Assembly: GCA_016705475.1 (NCBI GenBank)
Contig: JADIYD010000010.1
Location: 62,001-126,000, forward strand
Direction of reading: 5' to 3'
DNA: 64,000 bases
Origin: Betaproteobacteria bacterium
GTDB taxonomy: Bacteria > Pseudomonadota > Gammaproteobacteria > Burkholderiales > Rhodocyclaceae
A program made the position numbers and the translations under genes. The notes under the pieces were generated by a model. That model had not been told where the DNA came from, made no database searches, and saw only the letters and a list, made by a program, of their open reading frames with translations. How positions within the stretch are numbered: the stretch's first letter is position 1; each line of letters opens with the position of its first letter. Shown piece after piece: positions 44,065 through 52,827 of the stretch.

Positions 44065-44508
44065 ATGAAAATTGAAACCTATTTGTTTGGTGCAGTTGAA
44101 GTCAGTCCGGAAAAAGTTGTCACTTTCCCGAATGGCCTGGTTGGCTTCGAGGAAAGCAAGCGTTTCATGCTGGCCCATGCGGAAGGCAAGGTACAGCCAA
44201 CCAGCTACACCCTGCAGTCGCTGGATGAGCCGACACTGGCTTTCGAAATCGTTGATCCGACGACCCTGGGGTTCAATTACGAACTGGCGCTGACCGATGC
44301 CGACAATGCACTGCTGCAGTCGCCTGCGGCCGAAGACGTGCTGGTCATGCAGGTGCTGTTCAAGGCGAACGAAGATGGCAAGGGCGCAATAACGCCCAAC
44401 CTGCGTGCCCCGCTGGTAATCAACACCAAGGCACGCGTTGGTTTGCAGAAGGTCATGGAAAGCATGCGCCCGAACATCACGCTATCGAATCTGGCGAGCG
44501 CCGTGTAA
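44065..44508 (+). CDS. fliW: flagellar assembly factor FliW
   Basis: FliW binds flagellin and the translational regulator CsrA, linking flagellin level to its own translation. The 147-residue length and segments VTFPNGLVGFEESKRFMLAH, LAFEIVDPTTLGFNYEL and NLRAPLVINTKARVGLQKV are characteristic. AGGAGAGA lies just before ATG 44065; an upstream in-frame start is less well placed. No csrA or flagellin gene is adjacent, and a strong terminator follows, so the gene stands alone. Confidence 0.94.
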   Translation: MKIETYLFGAVEVSPEKVVTFPNGLVGFEESKRFMLAHAEGKVQPTSYTLQSLDEPTLAFEIVDPTTLGFNYELALTDADNALLQSPAAEDVLVMQVLFKANEDGKGAITPNLRAPLVINTKARVGLQKVMESMRPNITLSNLASAV

Positions 44509-44528
44509 ACCACGCCGACGATCGACCG

Positions 44529-44561
44529 AAAGCCACTATCCGTTCGATAGTGGCTTTTTTT
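44529..44561 (+). terminator. Rho-independent terminator after fliW
   Basis: AAAGCCACTATC / GATAGTGGCTTT (12-bp stem, loop CGTTC) followed by a T-run. It separates fliW from the convergent alkD. Confidence 0.93.
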
Positions 44562-44563
44562 CG

Positions 44564-45223
44564 TCATGGCGACAGGTGTTTTGCTGCTTCCCTGAACGAT
44601 AGGCTGGACAGTTTTCCCCGATTTGTCTCGAGAAACTGACGCACGGCGGCCGGGTTGGTGCGGGCATATTGGCGCAGGGCCCAGCCGATGGCCTTGCGGA
44701 TGAAGAATTCCTGTTCATCGGCACAGCGCAGGCAGTACTCGAACAGCCGTGCCTCGTCGGTCTTTTCTTTCCATTCCAGCTGGTGCAGGAGGGCGACGCG
44801 GCGGAGCCAGAAATCGGGGGAGCGGATCAGCGCATCCATCCGGCTCAGCAGTTTCGGCTCACGGGCGACGATGGCACCGATCGTCGGCGCCAGCCCGTCG
44901 ACGGTGTCCCACCATGATTTATCCTGGATCAGAGCCTCCAGCATCGGCAGATCACTGGCGGCCAGCCGCGTGTTCTGGCGCCGCAAGAGATCGACGGCAA
45001 CGTACTGGTATTCGCGTGCCGGCAAGGCCCAGAGTTCGCGGGTAGCGAAGAGCGGATTGCCCGTGAAGGCGCGTATGAGTGGCAAGGTGGCCTGGCGCCG
45101 GGCTGGCGTTTGGATGCCGAGGAAATCGAATTTCCCTTTCATGTAGGCGGCCATCGAGTCGGCCCTGCCGGCGTCGGCCAGCGGTTGCAGCGCATCCTGA
45201 ATCCCGGCCGCCAAGTCGCTCAT
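44564..45223 (-). CDS. AlkD-like DNA alkylation repair protein
   Basis: The 219-residue protein is built of HEAT-like helical repeats of the AlkD family, which excise alkylated bases. FLGIQTPARRQATLPLIRAF, YQYVAVDLLRR, DKSWWDTVDGLAPTIGAIV and EQEFFIRKAIGWALRQYA are typical, with the aromatic/acidic pocket residues W and D in SWWDTVD. It overlaps the upstream DUF922-like gene by four bases and is the last gene of the carbonic-anhydrase operon. A role in DNA repair is from family knowledge. Confidence 0.9.
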   Translation of the reverse strand: MSDLAAGIQDALQPLADAGRADSMAAYMKGKFDFLGIQTPARRQATLPLIRAFTGNPLFATRELWALPAREYQYVAVDLLRRQNTRLAASDLPMLEALIQDKSWWDTVDGLAPTIGAIVAREPKLLSRMDALIRSPDFWLRRVALLHQLEWKEKTDEARLFEYCLRCADEQEFFIRKAIGWALRQYARTNPAAVRQFLETNRGKLSSLSFREAAKHLSP

Positions 45224-45885
45224 GACTTGCCGCGCAGCACCTTGCTGATCTCGCCGTTACAGGCATTGGCCACGCGTTCGTATTCTTCGGCGGTATCAAT
45301 TTTGGCCTGTGCTTCATCGACGCGCTTGATCTGGCGCTGGACGTAGGGCGCCCAGCGCGCATCGAGTTCCTGCCTGAGTCGGCTGGCGGTCTGGCCAACC
45401 GGGCCGCGCCATACTGCACCAGTGGCGAAGCGGGCATTGAGCATTTCGGTCAATTCCTTCTCGATGCTGGCGATGTGCTTCTGGTAAGCCTCGACGTGGC
45501 GCATTTCGTGTTCGTGGATTTCCTTGTAGGCGCAGCTGCCTTCGGGGAATTCGCGGGCGACGTAGACGGTCATCGGGCTGAAGCCGAAGCTCAGCGTGAT
45601 CTGTGGACTGGCGCATTCCCAGCGACCCGTCGGGTCGATGATGGCCGGCGTATTCGAGGCGAAACTGACCGTCGCGCTGCCGCGGGTCAGACCGAGAACC
45701 TGCTTGCCCGGGCGGGCCAGCGAAGCACCGATGTTGGTCAGCGATTTGTAGCTGTACTCGGTGTTGTAGCTGATGCGCTCGTCGATGCGTTTGATCGTGA
45801 CCGATGGCTTGGGCAGCTCGGCGCAGGGGTCGGCTTGACTCGGGCTGGCGATCAACAGCAGGGGCAGAATGAGCAAAAAGCGCAT
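45220..45885 (-). CDS. DUF922-like secreted protein with HExxH motif
   Basis: ATG 45885 starts a clear signal peptide (MRFLLILPLLLIASPSQADP). The mature protein has strands around SVTIKRIDERISYNTEYSYK, then the possible zinc-protease motif HEMRH within EIHEHEMRHVEAYQKHI, and a long charged C-terminal helix. This fits DUF922, a family suggested to be secreted metalloproteases; activity is unproven. Upstream in-frame ATGs would mask the signal peptide. It lies 13 bases after the carbonic anhydrase stop and overlaps alkD. Confidence 0.78.
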   Translation of the reverse strand: MRFLLILPLLLIASPSQADPCAELPKPSVTIKRIDERISYNTEYSYKSLTNIGASLARPGKQVLGLTRGSATVSFASNTPAIIDPTGRWECASPQITLSFGFSPMTVYVAREFPEGSCAYKEIHEHEMRHVEAYQKHIASIEKELTEMLNARFATGAVWRGPVGQTASRLRQELDARWAPYVQRQIKRVDEAQAKIDTAEEYERVANACNGEISKVLRGKS

Positions 45886-45898
45886 TGACTGGTCGGGA

Positions 45899-46420
45899 TT
45901 ACAACGGCTGCAGCGTGTCGCGATAGCGTTGCGCGTTTGCGACGTAGTGCTCGGCTGATTTCTGCAGGTTGGCCACATCCTGATCACTTAGTTCGCGCAC
46001 GACCTTGCCTGGCGAGCCGACGATCAGCACACGGTCGGGAAAGACCTTCCCTTCCGGGATCAGCGTGTTGGCGCCGACGATGCAGCCCTTGCCGATGACC
46101 GCCCGGTTGAGGATCACCGAACCGATGCCGATCAGGCTGCCATCGCCGACCGTGCAGCCGTGCAGCATGACCAGATGGCCGACGGTGACGTTGTTGCCGA
46201 TGTGCATCGGGACGCCTTCGTCGGTGTGCAGCACCGAGCCGTCCTGGATATTGGTGTTGTCGCCGATGTGGATCGGATCGTTGTCGCCGCGCAGCGTGGC
46301 GCTCCACCAGATCGAACTGTTGGCGCCCAGACGAATGTCGCCGATGACCGTGGCGTTGGGGGCGATCCAGGCGTTGTCGCCAACCTGGGGCTGTTTGTCG
46401 CCGAGGCGGAAGAGGGGCAT
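45899..46420 (-). CDS. gamma-carbonic anhydrase-like (PaaY/CaiE-type) hexapeptide protein
   Basis: The 173-residue protein is a left-handed beta-helix of hexapeptide repeats. The three zinc-ligand histidines of the gamma class are in SVLHTDEGVP and VTVGHLVMLHGC. NAWIAPNATVIGDIRLG opens the helix, and a C-terminal amphipathic helix (QDVANLQKSAEHYVANAQRY) closes it. I chose ATG 46420 with AAGGAG six bases upstream; the longer frame from 46501 would translate the dispersed motif. Enzymatic activity is not certain in this family. Confidence 0.92.
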   Translation of the reverse strand: MPLFRLGDKQPQVGDNAWIAPNATVIGDIRLGANSSIWWSATLRGDNDPIHIGDNTNIQDGSVLHTDEGVPMHIGNNVTVGHLVMLHGCTVGDGSLIGIGSVILNRAVIGKGCIVGANTLIPEGKVFPDRVLIVGSPGKVVRELSDQDVANLQKSAEHYVANAQRYRDTLQPL

Positions 46421-46442
46421 GCGGACTCCTTGGAAGGTTTCG

Positions 46443-46474
46443 TTTTTGGCCATTTTTTCCGGTTGACCGTGGCA
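46443..46474 (-). repeat. dispersed GGTCAACCGG motif, copy 10
   Basis: TTTTTGGCCA, a T-run, then CCGGTTGACCGTGGCA. A shorter repeat of its core, GGGTTGACCGAAAG, follows at 46480-46493. It lies upstream of the carbonic anhydrase gene. Confidence 0.72.
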
Positions 46475-46525
46475 AGCCGGGTTGACCGAAAGATTCGCCA
46501 ATTTTACCTGCCTGGCGTCAGCGAA

Positions 46526-47770
46526 CTAAGCGCAATACTCCCGCCACGCACCGCGGCCCGAACGCTTGACTTGATAGAGCGCCTCGTCGGCTTGTCGGAT
46601 CAAGGCAGGAACGTTGTCGGCATGCTCCGGGTAATGGCTCCAGCCCAGGCTGAGGCCGACGCAGACGGGCTCGGCCAGACCGAGATCAAAGGGGGCGCTG
46701 ATGCGCTCGATCAACTGCTGGGCGACGGCGACGATATCGTCGCGCCCGACGTCTTCGAGGACGATCAGGAATTCGTCGCCGCCAAGTCGGGCGATGGTGT
46801 CCGTTTCGCGCATATTCTCGCGCAGCCGATCGGCAACGACCTTGAGCAGCTCGTCGCCAATCGGGTGGCCGAGCGCATCGTTGACCGCCTTGAAACCATC
46901 GAGGTCAAGGAACATCACGGCGAACGGCTTGCCATCCCGGTGCGCGCGCTCCCAGGTTTTCTGGATGCGCGAATTGAGCAGCAGGCGGTTGGGCAGCCCG
47001 GTCAGCGCGTCGTAGTGTGCCAACCGTTCAACCGCGGTTTCGACGTGGTTCATGCGACTCATGTCGGTGGTGATCCCGACATACTGGACGGGTTTGCCAT
47101 CGCGATCCCTGACGGTGCTGATCGACAGCCACTCGTGATAAACCTCGCCGCTCTTCCGGCGGTTCCAGATGCCTCCCTGCCATTCGCCGGTAGTCAGAAT
47201 GGCGTCCCACATCAGGCGAAAAAAATACTCGTCATGCCGCCCAGAACGCAGCACGCGCATGTGCTGGCCAAGCACTTCCTTCTCACTGTATTCGGTAGCC
47301 ATTTCGAAGGCCGGATTGACTGCAACGATCCGGCAATTCACATCGGTGACCACAATGCCTTCCTGCGTCGACTGAAAGACCGTGTTGGCAAGGTGCAACT
47401 TGGCTTCCACTTCCTTGCGCGCCGAGGCATCGCGCACGACACACAGCGTTTGCTTGCAGTCGCCAATATTCAGTGGTGAGAGCATGACGTCGACTGGAAA
47501 CTGGCTGCCATCCTGGCGACAGCCGAACAGATTATTGCTCGCGCCCATTGCACGTAGTTTTGGCTGGCTCTGGTAATTCTCCCGATAGCCAGCGTGCCCG
47601 GAAGCAATATGGCGCGGCGTCAAAAGCTCGACCGGTTGGCCGATCAGTTCGTCAGGCGCGTAGCCGAACAGACGCTCCAGCGAACCATTCGCATAGAGAA
47701 TCAGGCCTGCTGTGTCGACTACCAGCAAGCCATCCGGAACAGCTTCGAAGATTTTCTCAAATACCTGCAT
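46526..47770 (-). CDS. PAS-PAS-GGDEF diguanylate cyclase
   Basis: The 414-residue soluble protein synthesises c-di-GMP. Two PAS domains are visible: the first begins IFEAVPDGLLVVDTAGLILY, the second NTVFQSTQEGIVVTDVNCRI, with a PAC-like segment WQGGIWNRRKSGEVYHEWLS. The catalytic GGDEF (330-334) is intact, preceded by the inhibitory-site motif RETD. No membrane helix is seen, so the signal is cytoplasmic, perhaps a bound cofactor. It is monocistronic, with 105 bases to the next gene downstream. Confidence 0.94.
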   Translation of the reverse strand: MQVFEKIFEAVPDGLLVVDTAGLILYANGSLERLFGYAPDELIGQPVELLTPRHIASGHAGYRENYQSQPKLRAMGASNNLFGCRQDGSQFPVDVMLSPLNIGDCKQTLCVVRDASARKEVEAKLHLANTVFQSTQEGIVVTDVNCRIVAVNPAFEMATEYSEKEVLGQHMRVLRSGRHDEYFFRLMWDAILTTGEWQGGIWNRRKSGEVYHEWLSISTVRDRDGKPVQYVGITTDMSRMNHVETAVERLAHYDALTGLPNRLLLNSRIQKTWERAHRDGKPFAVMFLDLDGFKAVNDALGHPIGDELLKVVADRLRENMRETDTIARLGGDEFLIVLEDVGRDDIVAVAQQLIERISAPFDLGLAEPVCVGLSLGWSHYPEHADNVPALIRQADEALYQVKRSGRGAWREYCA

Positions 47771-47955
47771 CAGTCGTGATCAAGCAATTCCTCTCACCCT
47801 GCCCGGGAGATTCAGATTGAAAGCGCCGACATTCGCAAAAAATACCCAAGTGTTCGATAGTGGAGCGTGGCCGAAGGTTCCCCGCCTCGATTTGCTTGCG
47901 TTGCCGCAATCGGGCCGGGCTGGCATGATCAGCGCTTCATCGAAAGGATTTCAAA

Positions 47956-48312
47956 ATGAGCGATTTTTCGGCGTTGACCGCAGCATTGCTGGCGTTTCGC
48001 GATGAGCGGAACTGGCAGCAGTTTCACACGCTGCGCAATCTGATCACCTCGCTCAATCTCGAAGCAGCGGAGTTGCTGGAACTGACGCAATGGAAAAGTG
48101 ATGCCGAAGTGGAGGTTCTTCCGGCCGATCCGCAAGCAGCCGAAGCGCTACGCGACGAATGCGCCGACATCCTGCTCTACCTGCTGCTGATTGCCGATAC
48201 GGCGGGCATTGATCTCGCCGCCGCGGCCCGCGCCAAACTGGCTAAAAACGCCGAAAAATACCCGGTCGATAAAGCCTGGGGCTCGCGGGCCAAATACACC
48301 GAGCTAGGTTGA
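47956..48312 (+). CDS. MazG-like nucleotide pyrophosphohydrolase
   Basis: The 118-residue all-alpha enzyme resembles the dCTP-pyrophosphatase (RS21-C6) group of the MazG superfamily, which remove non-canonical nucleotides. The metal-binding motifs EAAELLELTQW and DECADILLYLLLIAD are present, along with the C-terminal KYPVDKAWG. The start region (MSDFSALTAAL) contains a weak copy of the dispersed motif. AAAGGA lies eight bases upstream. Its 3' end overlaps convergent rlmJ by nine bases. Confidence 0.88.
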   Translation: MSDFSALTAALLAFRDERNWQQFHTLRNLITSLNLEAAELLELTQWKSDAEVEVLPADPQAAEALRDECADILLYLLLIADTAGIDLAAAARAKLAKNAEKYPVDKAWGSRAKYTELG

Positions 48313-49149
48313 TTCGCTTTCCAGCGTGTATTTCGCGCCAGCGTCCTGGGCGAGCAGGCTGGCCAGCGTCGGCAGCGTGTCGTGCAGGGTCTTTTCCAGC
48401 GTCCATGGCGGGTTGATGATGAACATCCCGCTGCCGTGCATGCCGTAGCCGTCGCGCGACGGCGCCTTGACTTCCAGCGTCGCGTGCAGCCAGTTGGCGG
48501 CGCCCAGCCGTTTCAGCTTTTCCGGCAGCTGGCGGGATTCCGGCTTGCCGAGCATCGGATACCACAGCGCGTAAGTGCCGGTGGAGAAACGTTTGAGTGA
48601 ATCCTGCAGCGTCTTGACGACGGCCGTGTAGTCACCCTTGGTTTCATAAGATGGATCGATGAGGACCAGCGCTCGGCGCGGTGGCGGCGGCAGAATGGCC
48701 TTCAGGCCGGCAAAGCCGTCGCCGTCGGTGATCGCCACTTCGCGGCCGCTGCCCTTGAAGCATTCCATGAGCAGCTTGCCGTCGGTGCTGTGCATTTCAT
48801 AGAGGCGCAGACGATCGCTGTCGCGCAGCAGTTGGCGGGCCAGCCATGGCGAGCCGGGGTAATGCCGCAACTGCCCGTCCGGATTGAGCATCTTGACGTA
48901 ATCAAGGTAATTGAGCGCTGCCTTGGGTAGCCCCTTGGCCTCCCAGAGACGAGCGACGCCATCGCGGTACTCGCTCAACTTGCTAGCGTGGGCTGAGTCC
49001 AGCGCATAGCGCCCGGCCCCGGCATGGGTATCGATGATCCAGAACGGCGCCGGCTTTTCAGCCATGTATTGGGCGATTTCGATCAGGATGAGGTGTTTCA
49101 GCACGTCGGCGTGGTTGCCGGCGTGAAAGGCGTGGCGGTAGCTGAGCAA
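48304..49149 (-). CDS. rlmJ: 23S rRNA (adenine-N6) methyltransferase RlmJ
   Basis: RlmJ methylates A2030 of 23S rRNA. The start MLSYRHAFHAGNHADVLKHL is diagnostic. The SAM-binding IIDTHAGAGRYALDS and the catalytic loop LIDPSYETKGDY follow; the usual DPPY reads DPSY here. C-terminal GMFIINPPWTLE is also conserved. At 281 residues it is the normal length. It starts seven bases after the stop of the large gene at 49157, so both are probably one transcript. Confidence 0.95.
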   Translation of the reverse strand: MLSYRHAFHAGNHADVLKHLILIEIAQYMAEKPAPFWIIDTHAGAGRYALDSAHASKLSEYRDGVARLWEAKGLPKAALNYLDYVKMLNPDGQLRHYPGSPWLARQLLRDSDRLRLYEMHSTDGKLLMECFKGSGREVAITDGDGFAGLKAILPPPPRRALVLIDPSYETKGDYTAVVKTLQDSLKRFSTGTYALWYPMLGKPESRQLPEKLKRLGAANWLHATLEVKAPSRDGYGMHGSGMFIINPPWTLEKTLHDTLPTLASLLAQDAGAKYTLESEST

Positions 49150-49156
49150 AGTGGGA

Positions 49157-50689
49157 TTAATCCGGAAGCTGGTCTAGGGCGAAGAATTCTAGCCCCTCAT
49201 TGGCTTCCATGCATGTTCCTATTTGTCGGTGCAGAGAACGTCCCGGCAATTTGACCATGATTTTCTGGCCGGTCTGGAAGGCGCCCGGCGCCGAGATCAG
49301 CCCCGAGAACTTGCCGTAGGCCGGCAGGCTGTGCAGAAAAACGGCCCGTTGATCTGCAGTATCTCCAGCCACGATGTCGACCACGCTGACCTGTGGCGAC
49401 ATCAATTGCAAACCCACTTCGAGCCGAATCTGTGACGATGAGATGCGACGAACGAGGCAGACGTGAATCTTGCTTGATTCGCGCGGTTGCAGCGCTACGA
49501 GGTCGCCAGCGCCAAGGTTGCGCTTCTCGCCCTTGATGAAACGCAGGCGGAAACCGTCAGGGCTCTCGTCGACCATGGCCCATTCGCTGGAGGTGTAATC
49601 GCGGCCGTCATAGCGCGAAGCTGCATCAACCGAGCGGCGGGAAAAGGTGTTGCCATCCAGAAAGCTCAGGACAGAACCAAATCCGCTGACCAGGTCGCCA
49701 CGGGGGCGAAAGCGGGTACGGCTGAAACGGCGGGCGCTCTTGCCGCTGATGGCGAGGCGTAGCGCCTGCAAAAGGGCAGGTGATGCCGCCAGATCAGGAT
49801 CGATGACCTTGCCCGGGCGGCGTGTAATGTTGCGGTCCAGCGCAGCGATGACCTGGCTGCAGTCGATAAGCAGGCTGCCAAAAATCGGGGCGCCAGAAGG
49901 CAGACGCATGATTGAATAACCGGGGTTTCCTTCATCGGGGCGAACGAGGAAGCAGCCGTCAGCCATTTTGCCATTGGCTGTTTCCGCCGGAATTTCCCCA
50001 ACCAGTGCGTAGGCCGCGAGTTGCCGGGTGCTGGCGTATATGGTGTCAATTTCTGCACGCGGCAGTTTGGTTGGTTCCAGGTAGGCGAAAAGGAGGGCGC
50101 CAAGGTATTCGTGCTCGATTGGCGCTGTTTCCCCGTTGAGCGGGCTGGAAAGTTGGCCGCGAACCAGTTGGTAAAGCTCGTGCAAGGCCAGCCACGAACT
50201 GCTCGACGGAACCGCATAGGCGCGATAGGCCAACAACTGACGCCGGCTGATCATGGCCATCGCGCGCAGTACGCAACGATGCAACAGATGGTTCAGACCA
50301 TCGTTGAAATGGGATTTTTTGATGCTGCGGGCGATGCCAGCGTAGGCAATGGCAAGGCCTTTGAGAAGATTGTCGGCCTGTAGTGCCGAGGTCGCGGCAT
50401 CCAGCGGCAATGGAAGAACGGCGCAGCCGATCAGTTTTTCGAGAACGGTCAGCGATTCTTCGGCTTCCAGCCTGACATCTTCAAGCCGCTTGAAGCGCAT
50501 GTGCAGGTTGGGCTGCGCATTGACGCTGGGCAGCACGCTACCGGCCAGCTTGGCTATGGTTTCCTGCGGCGAGAGCCCCGTCACGGTATCCAGCAACCCG
50601 CGAACTGCGGCAGCACTCTTCTGTTCGGCCGCTGATTGGCCAAACGGAAACAGCTCGCGTAACAGTTGCAGCGGAGATTCCATGATCAT
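49157..50689 (-). CDS. large cytoplasmic protein of unknown function, possible PilZ-like C-terminus
   Basis: The 510-residue protein is not recognised with confidence. The N-terminal two-thirds is helical (PLDAATSALQADNLLKGLAI, LNHLLHRCVLRAMAMISRRQ), without signal peptide or membrane helices. The C-terminal part is strand-rich (SEWAMVDESPDGFRLRFIKG, LVALQPRESSKIHVCLVRRI), resembling a PilZ-type beta-barrel, but the exact c-di-GMP-binding motif RxxxR...D/NxSxxG is not evident. Start ATG 50689 or 50683; the longer frame to 50839 would overlap the divergent gene. It is co-directional with rlmJ. Confidence 0.7.
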   Translation of the reverse strand: MIMESPLQLLRELFPFGQSAAEQKSAAAVRGLLDTVTGLSPQETIAKLAGSVLPSVNAQPNLHMRFKRLEDVRLEAEESLTVLEKLIGCAVLPLPLDAATSALQADNLLKGLAIAYAGIARSIKKSHFNDGLNHLLHRCVLRAMAMISRRQLLAYRAYAVPSSSSWLALHELYQLVRGQLSSPLNGETAPIEHEYLGALLFAYLEPTKLPRAEIDTIYASTRQLAAYALVGEIPAETANGKMADGCFLVRPDEGNPGYSIMRLPSGAPIFGSLLIDCSQVIAALDRNITRRPGKVIDPDLAASPALLQALRLAISGKSARRFSRTRFRPRGDLVSGFGSVLSFLDGNTFSRRSVDAASRYDGRDYTSSEWAMVDESPDGFRLRFIKGEKRNLGAGDLVALQPRESSKIHVCLVRRISSSQIRLEVGLQLMSPQVSVVDIVAGDTADQRAVFLHSLPAYGKFSGLISAPGAFQTGQKIMVKLPGRSLHRQIGTCMEANEGLEFFALDQLPD

Positions 50690-50771
50690 TGGGAAAATTT
50701 TGACATGCGAATTATCCGGTAATTTCGCTGGAATTTCTGTGCAGTATTTCCGCTTTACGTATACTTGGGAG

Positions 50772-51113
50772 ATGAATTTGAGCGAATTGTTGTTTCTTCT
50801 CCTGGCAGCCCTTGGCGTCTGGTTCTGGCTGGATAGCATGAAGACACGTGAAATCGGCGTCGATGCTGCCCGCCGTGCCTGTCAGGACGACGCTCTCCAG
50901 TTTCTCGATGAAACCGTTGTGGGTACCTCGGTGCGTCTGGCCCGTGACGACGCCGGGCGGCTCAGGCTGCGCCGTGTCTATTCCTTCGAATACAGCGATA
51001 CCGGGAACGACCGGCGTTCCGGCAGCGTCACGCTGCTCGGCCATGATGTCGAGTTCCTGCATGTCCGTCCCCACCTTTATGTGATTCCGAACACCCATGA
51101 AACCCTCCATTGA
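50772..51113 (+). CDS. DUF3301 family membrane-anchored protein
   Basis: The 113-residue protein has one N-terminal helix (LSELLFLLLAALGVWFWLDS) followed by a small cytoplasmic domain: EIGVDAARRACQDDALQFLD, TVVGTSVRLARDDAGRLRLR and VYSFEYSDTGNDRRSGSVTL are typical of DUF3301. The function is unknown. GGGAG lies just before the ATG. The 3' end overlaps the mutarotase-like gene by 17 bases. Confidence 0.85.
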   Translation: MNLSELLFLLLAALGVWFWLDSMKTREIGVDAARRACQDDALQFLDETVVGTSVRLARDDAGRLRLRRVYSFEYSDTGNDRRSGSVTLLGHDVEFLHVRPHLYVIPNTHETLH

Positions 51114-51942
51114 AACCATTGATTTCCACGGCATCGAAGCGCTGCGCCTGACCGGGCCGAGTGGCGCCACTGCCGTTATCAGCAAACTGGGGGCGCAGGT
51201 TTTGTCCTGGGTGCCACCTGATGGCAAGGAACGCCTGTTTTTGTCGGACAAGGCTGTTTTTGACGGCAGCGTTGCCATTCGCGGCGGCGTCCCGATCTGT
51301 TTTCCGCAATTTGCCGAAGTTGGCGATCTGCCCAAGCACGGCTTCGTGCGCACCCGCGAATGGTCGGTCAGCTCTGAGCGTACAGGCGACGATTACGCGC
51401 TGGTTACGATGGAAATCACCAGCGACGAGTCCACGCTGGCGCTTTGGCCGCACCCTTTTCATGCCGAACTGACGCTGATGGTCGAAGGCGACCGCATTGA
51501 TATCGAGTTGGGCATCACCAATACCGGCGGTGCGCCGCTTTCCTTTACCGGCGCACTGCACTCCTATCTGCGTGTCGCGCAGGCCGAAGAGGCCGTTCTG
51601 GAGGGGTTGAAAGGGCTGGAGTACTGCGATTCCCTCGATGGCGATCGGAGCGCCCTGGAGTCCCGTCCCGAATTGACGGTCGACAGCGAAGTCGACCGCG
51701 TCTATTTCAACGTCAAGCGGCCGCAACTGCTGCATTCCGGCAAGCAGACCCTGGCCATGCAGAATCAGGGCTTCCCCGACGTCGTCGTCTGGAACCCGTA
51801 TGTCGATCGCTGTGCCGAACTCAAGGACATGCCGGCCAACGGCTGGCGCCACATGCTTTGCGTCGAGGCGGCGGCCACCCGGCCGATCACCCTGCCGGCC
51901 GGCGAGGAGTGGTACGGGCGGCAGACGCTGGTTGTTGTCTGA
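51097..51942 (+). CDS. D-hexose-6-phosphate mutarotase (YeaD-like)
   Basis: The 281-residue protein is an aldose-1-epimerase-fold enzyme that interconverts hexose-6-phosphate anomers. Family segments are AVISKLGAQVLSWVP, AIRGGVPICFPQF, HGFVRTREWSV, TGALHSYLRV and the catalytic-glutamate region VVWNPYVDRC...MLCVEAA. Its start lies inside the DUF3301 gene, so the two are coupled. A 126-base gap follows, with a GC-rich stretch but no clear terminator. Confidence 0.92.
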   Translation: MKPSIETIDFHGIEALRLTGPSGATAVISKLGAQVLSWVPPDGKERLFLSDKAVFDGSVAIRGGVPICFPQFAEVGDLPKHGFVRTREWSVSSERTGDDYALVTMEITSDESTLALWPHPFHAELTLMVEGDRIDIELGITNTGGAPLSFTGALHSYLRVAQAEEAVLEGLKGLEYCDSLDGDRSALESRPELTVDSEVDRVYFNVKRPQLLHSGKQTLAMQNQGFPDVVVWNPYVDRCAELKDMPANGWRHMLCVEAAATRPITLPAGEEWYGRQTLVVV

Positions 51943-52068
51943 TAGTCTGGCGCTAACCCCGCTCGGCAAATTTGATTTGCATTAGGGCGGGGCGAGGGGG
52001 CTTTTCGGTAACCTCGCCCAACGGCTTGCACATCCCGCCGGGATGGCTGTCGTTTTACCGGACAAGCG

Positions 52069-52800
52069 ATGAAACTTTCCCCACTCACTATTGGCGGCCT
52101 GCAGCGCGCCCTGGCCGATGGCTGGCGTGTTGCCAATGCGACGCGGGGTATCAGCATCGGCTACGCCCTCGTTTTTACGCTCGGCGGCCTGGCGATCATG
52201 GGCGGCTTGCTGACCCAGGGCTGGACGCCCTTCATCATCGCCGCGGCGGGCGCATTCATGCTGATTGGCCCGGTTGTGCTCGCCGGGTTCTTTGGTATTG
52301 CCCGCGCCCGGGAGGCCAACGAGCCGGTTGGGCCGGCCAGTATTGTCAGCGGTTTTGCCCAGGCCTCCCCGGCCTTGTGGGCGCTGGCACTGGTCTGCGC
52401 GCTGCTGTTCATGATCTTTGTCACCGATGCCGCGATTCTTTACGCCTACATGGTCGGGGCGACACCGGTGTGGCTCGACAATCTGCTGCCGGCCAACGCC
52501 AACGTGATGTCTTTTGTGCGCTGGGCCGGGGTTTCCGGTCTGGTCGTCGCGCTGCTGCTTTACGGCATCGCCGCTTTTTCAGTGCCGCTGCTCTGCGAGC
52601 GCCGGGCCGGACTTGTTGAGGCTGTTGTGCTCAGCGTTCGAGTCGTTTTTGCCAACTTCCTGCCTGCCATTTTTTGGGCTTTTTTCCTGTCGACCGTGAC
52701 AATCGGCAGCGTCCTGCTTTTGCCGCTCCTGCCGCTGACGCTGCCATGGCTGGCCTACGCCAGCCGGGCTGTTTATCGGCAGGTCTTGCCCCGCGCCTAA
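52069..52800 (+). CDS. DUF2189 family integral membrane protein
   Basis: The 243-residue protein has about six hydrophobic segments. The start LTIGGLQRALADGWRVANAT and the pair of helices IGYALVFTLGGLAIMGGLLT / FIIAAAGAFMLIGPVVLAGF are typical of DUF2189, a family of unknown function. A copy of the dispersed motif lies within the frame (52670-52701), encoding FFLSTVTIG in a membrane segment. It precedes prfC, which has its own -10 box. Confidence 0.82.
   Translation: MKLSPLTIGGLQRALADGWRVANATRGISIGYALVFTLGGLAIMGGLLTQGWTPFIIAAAGAFMLIGPVVLAGFFGIARAREANEPVGPASIVSGFAQASPALWALALVCALLFMIFVTDAAILYAYMVGATPVWLDNLLPANANVMSFVRWAGVSGLVVALLLYGIAAFSVPLLCERRAGLVEAVVLSVRVVFANFLPAIFWAFFLSTVTIGSVLLLPLLPLTLPWLAYASRAVYRQVLPRA
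52670..52701 (-). repeat. dispersed GGTCAACCGG motif, copy 11, inside the DUF2189 gene
   Basis: TTTTTTGGGC, a T-run, then CCTGTCGACCGTGACA. It aligns over its full length with copy 10 at 46443 and is translated in frame. Confidence 0.6.
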
Positions 52801-52827
52801 GCGCCGTCGGTAGCGGGGTGGCGAAGG

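Noticed and set aside
46420..46501. N-terminal extension of the carbonic anhydrase (MANLSVNPACHGQPEK...)
   Set aside because: It translates the dispersed motif; a strong AAGGAG precedes the later ATG, where the conserved fold begins.
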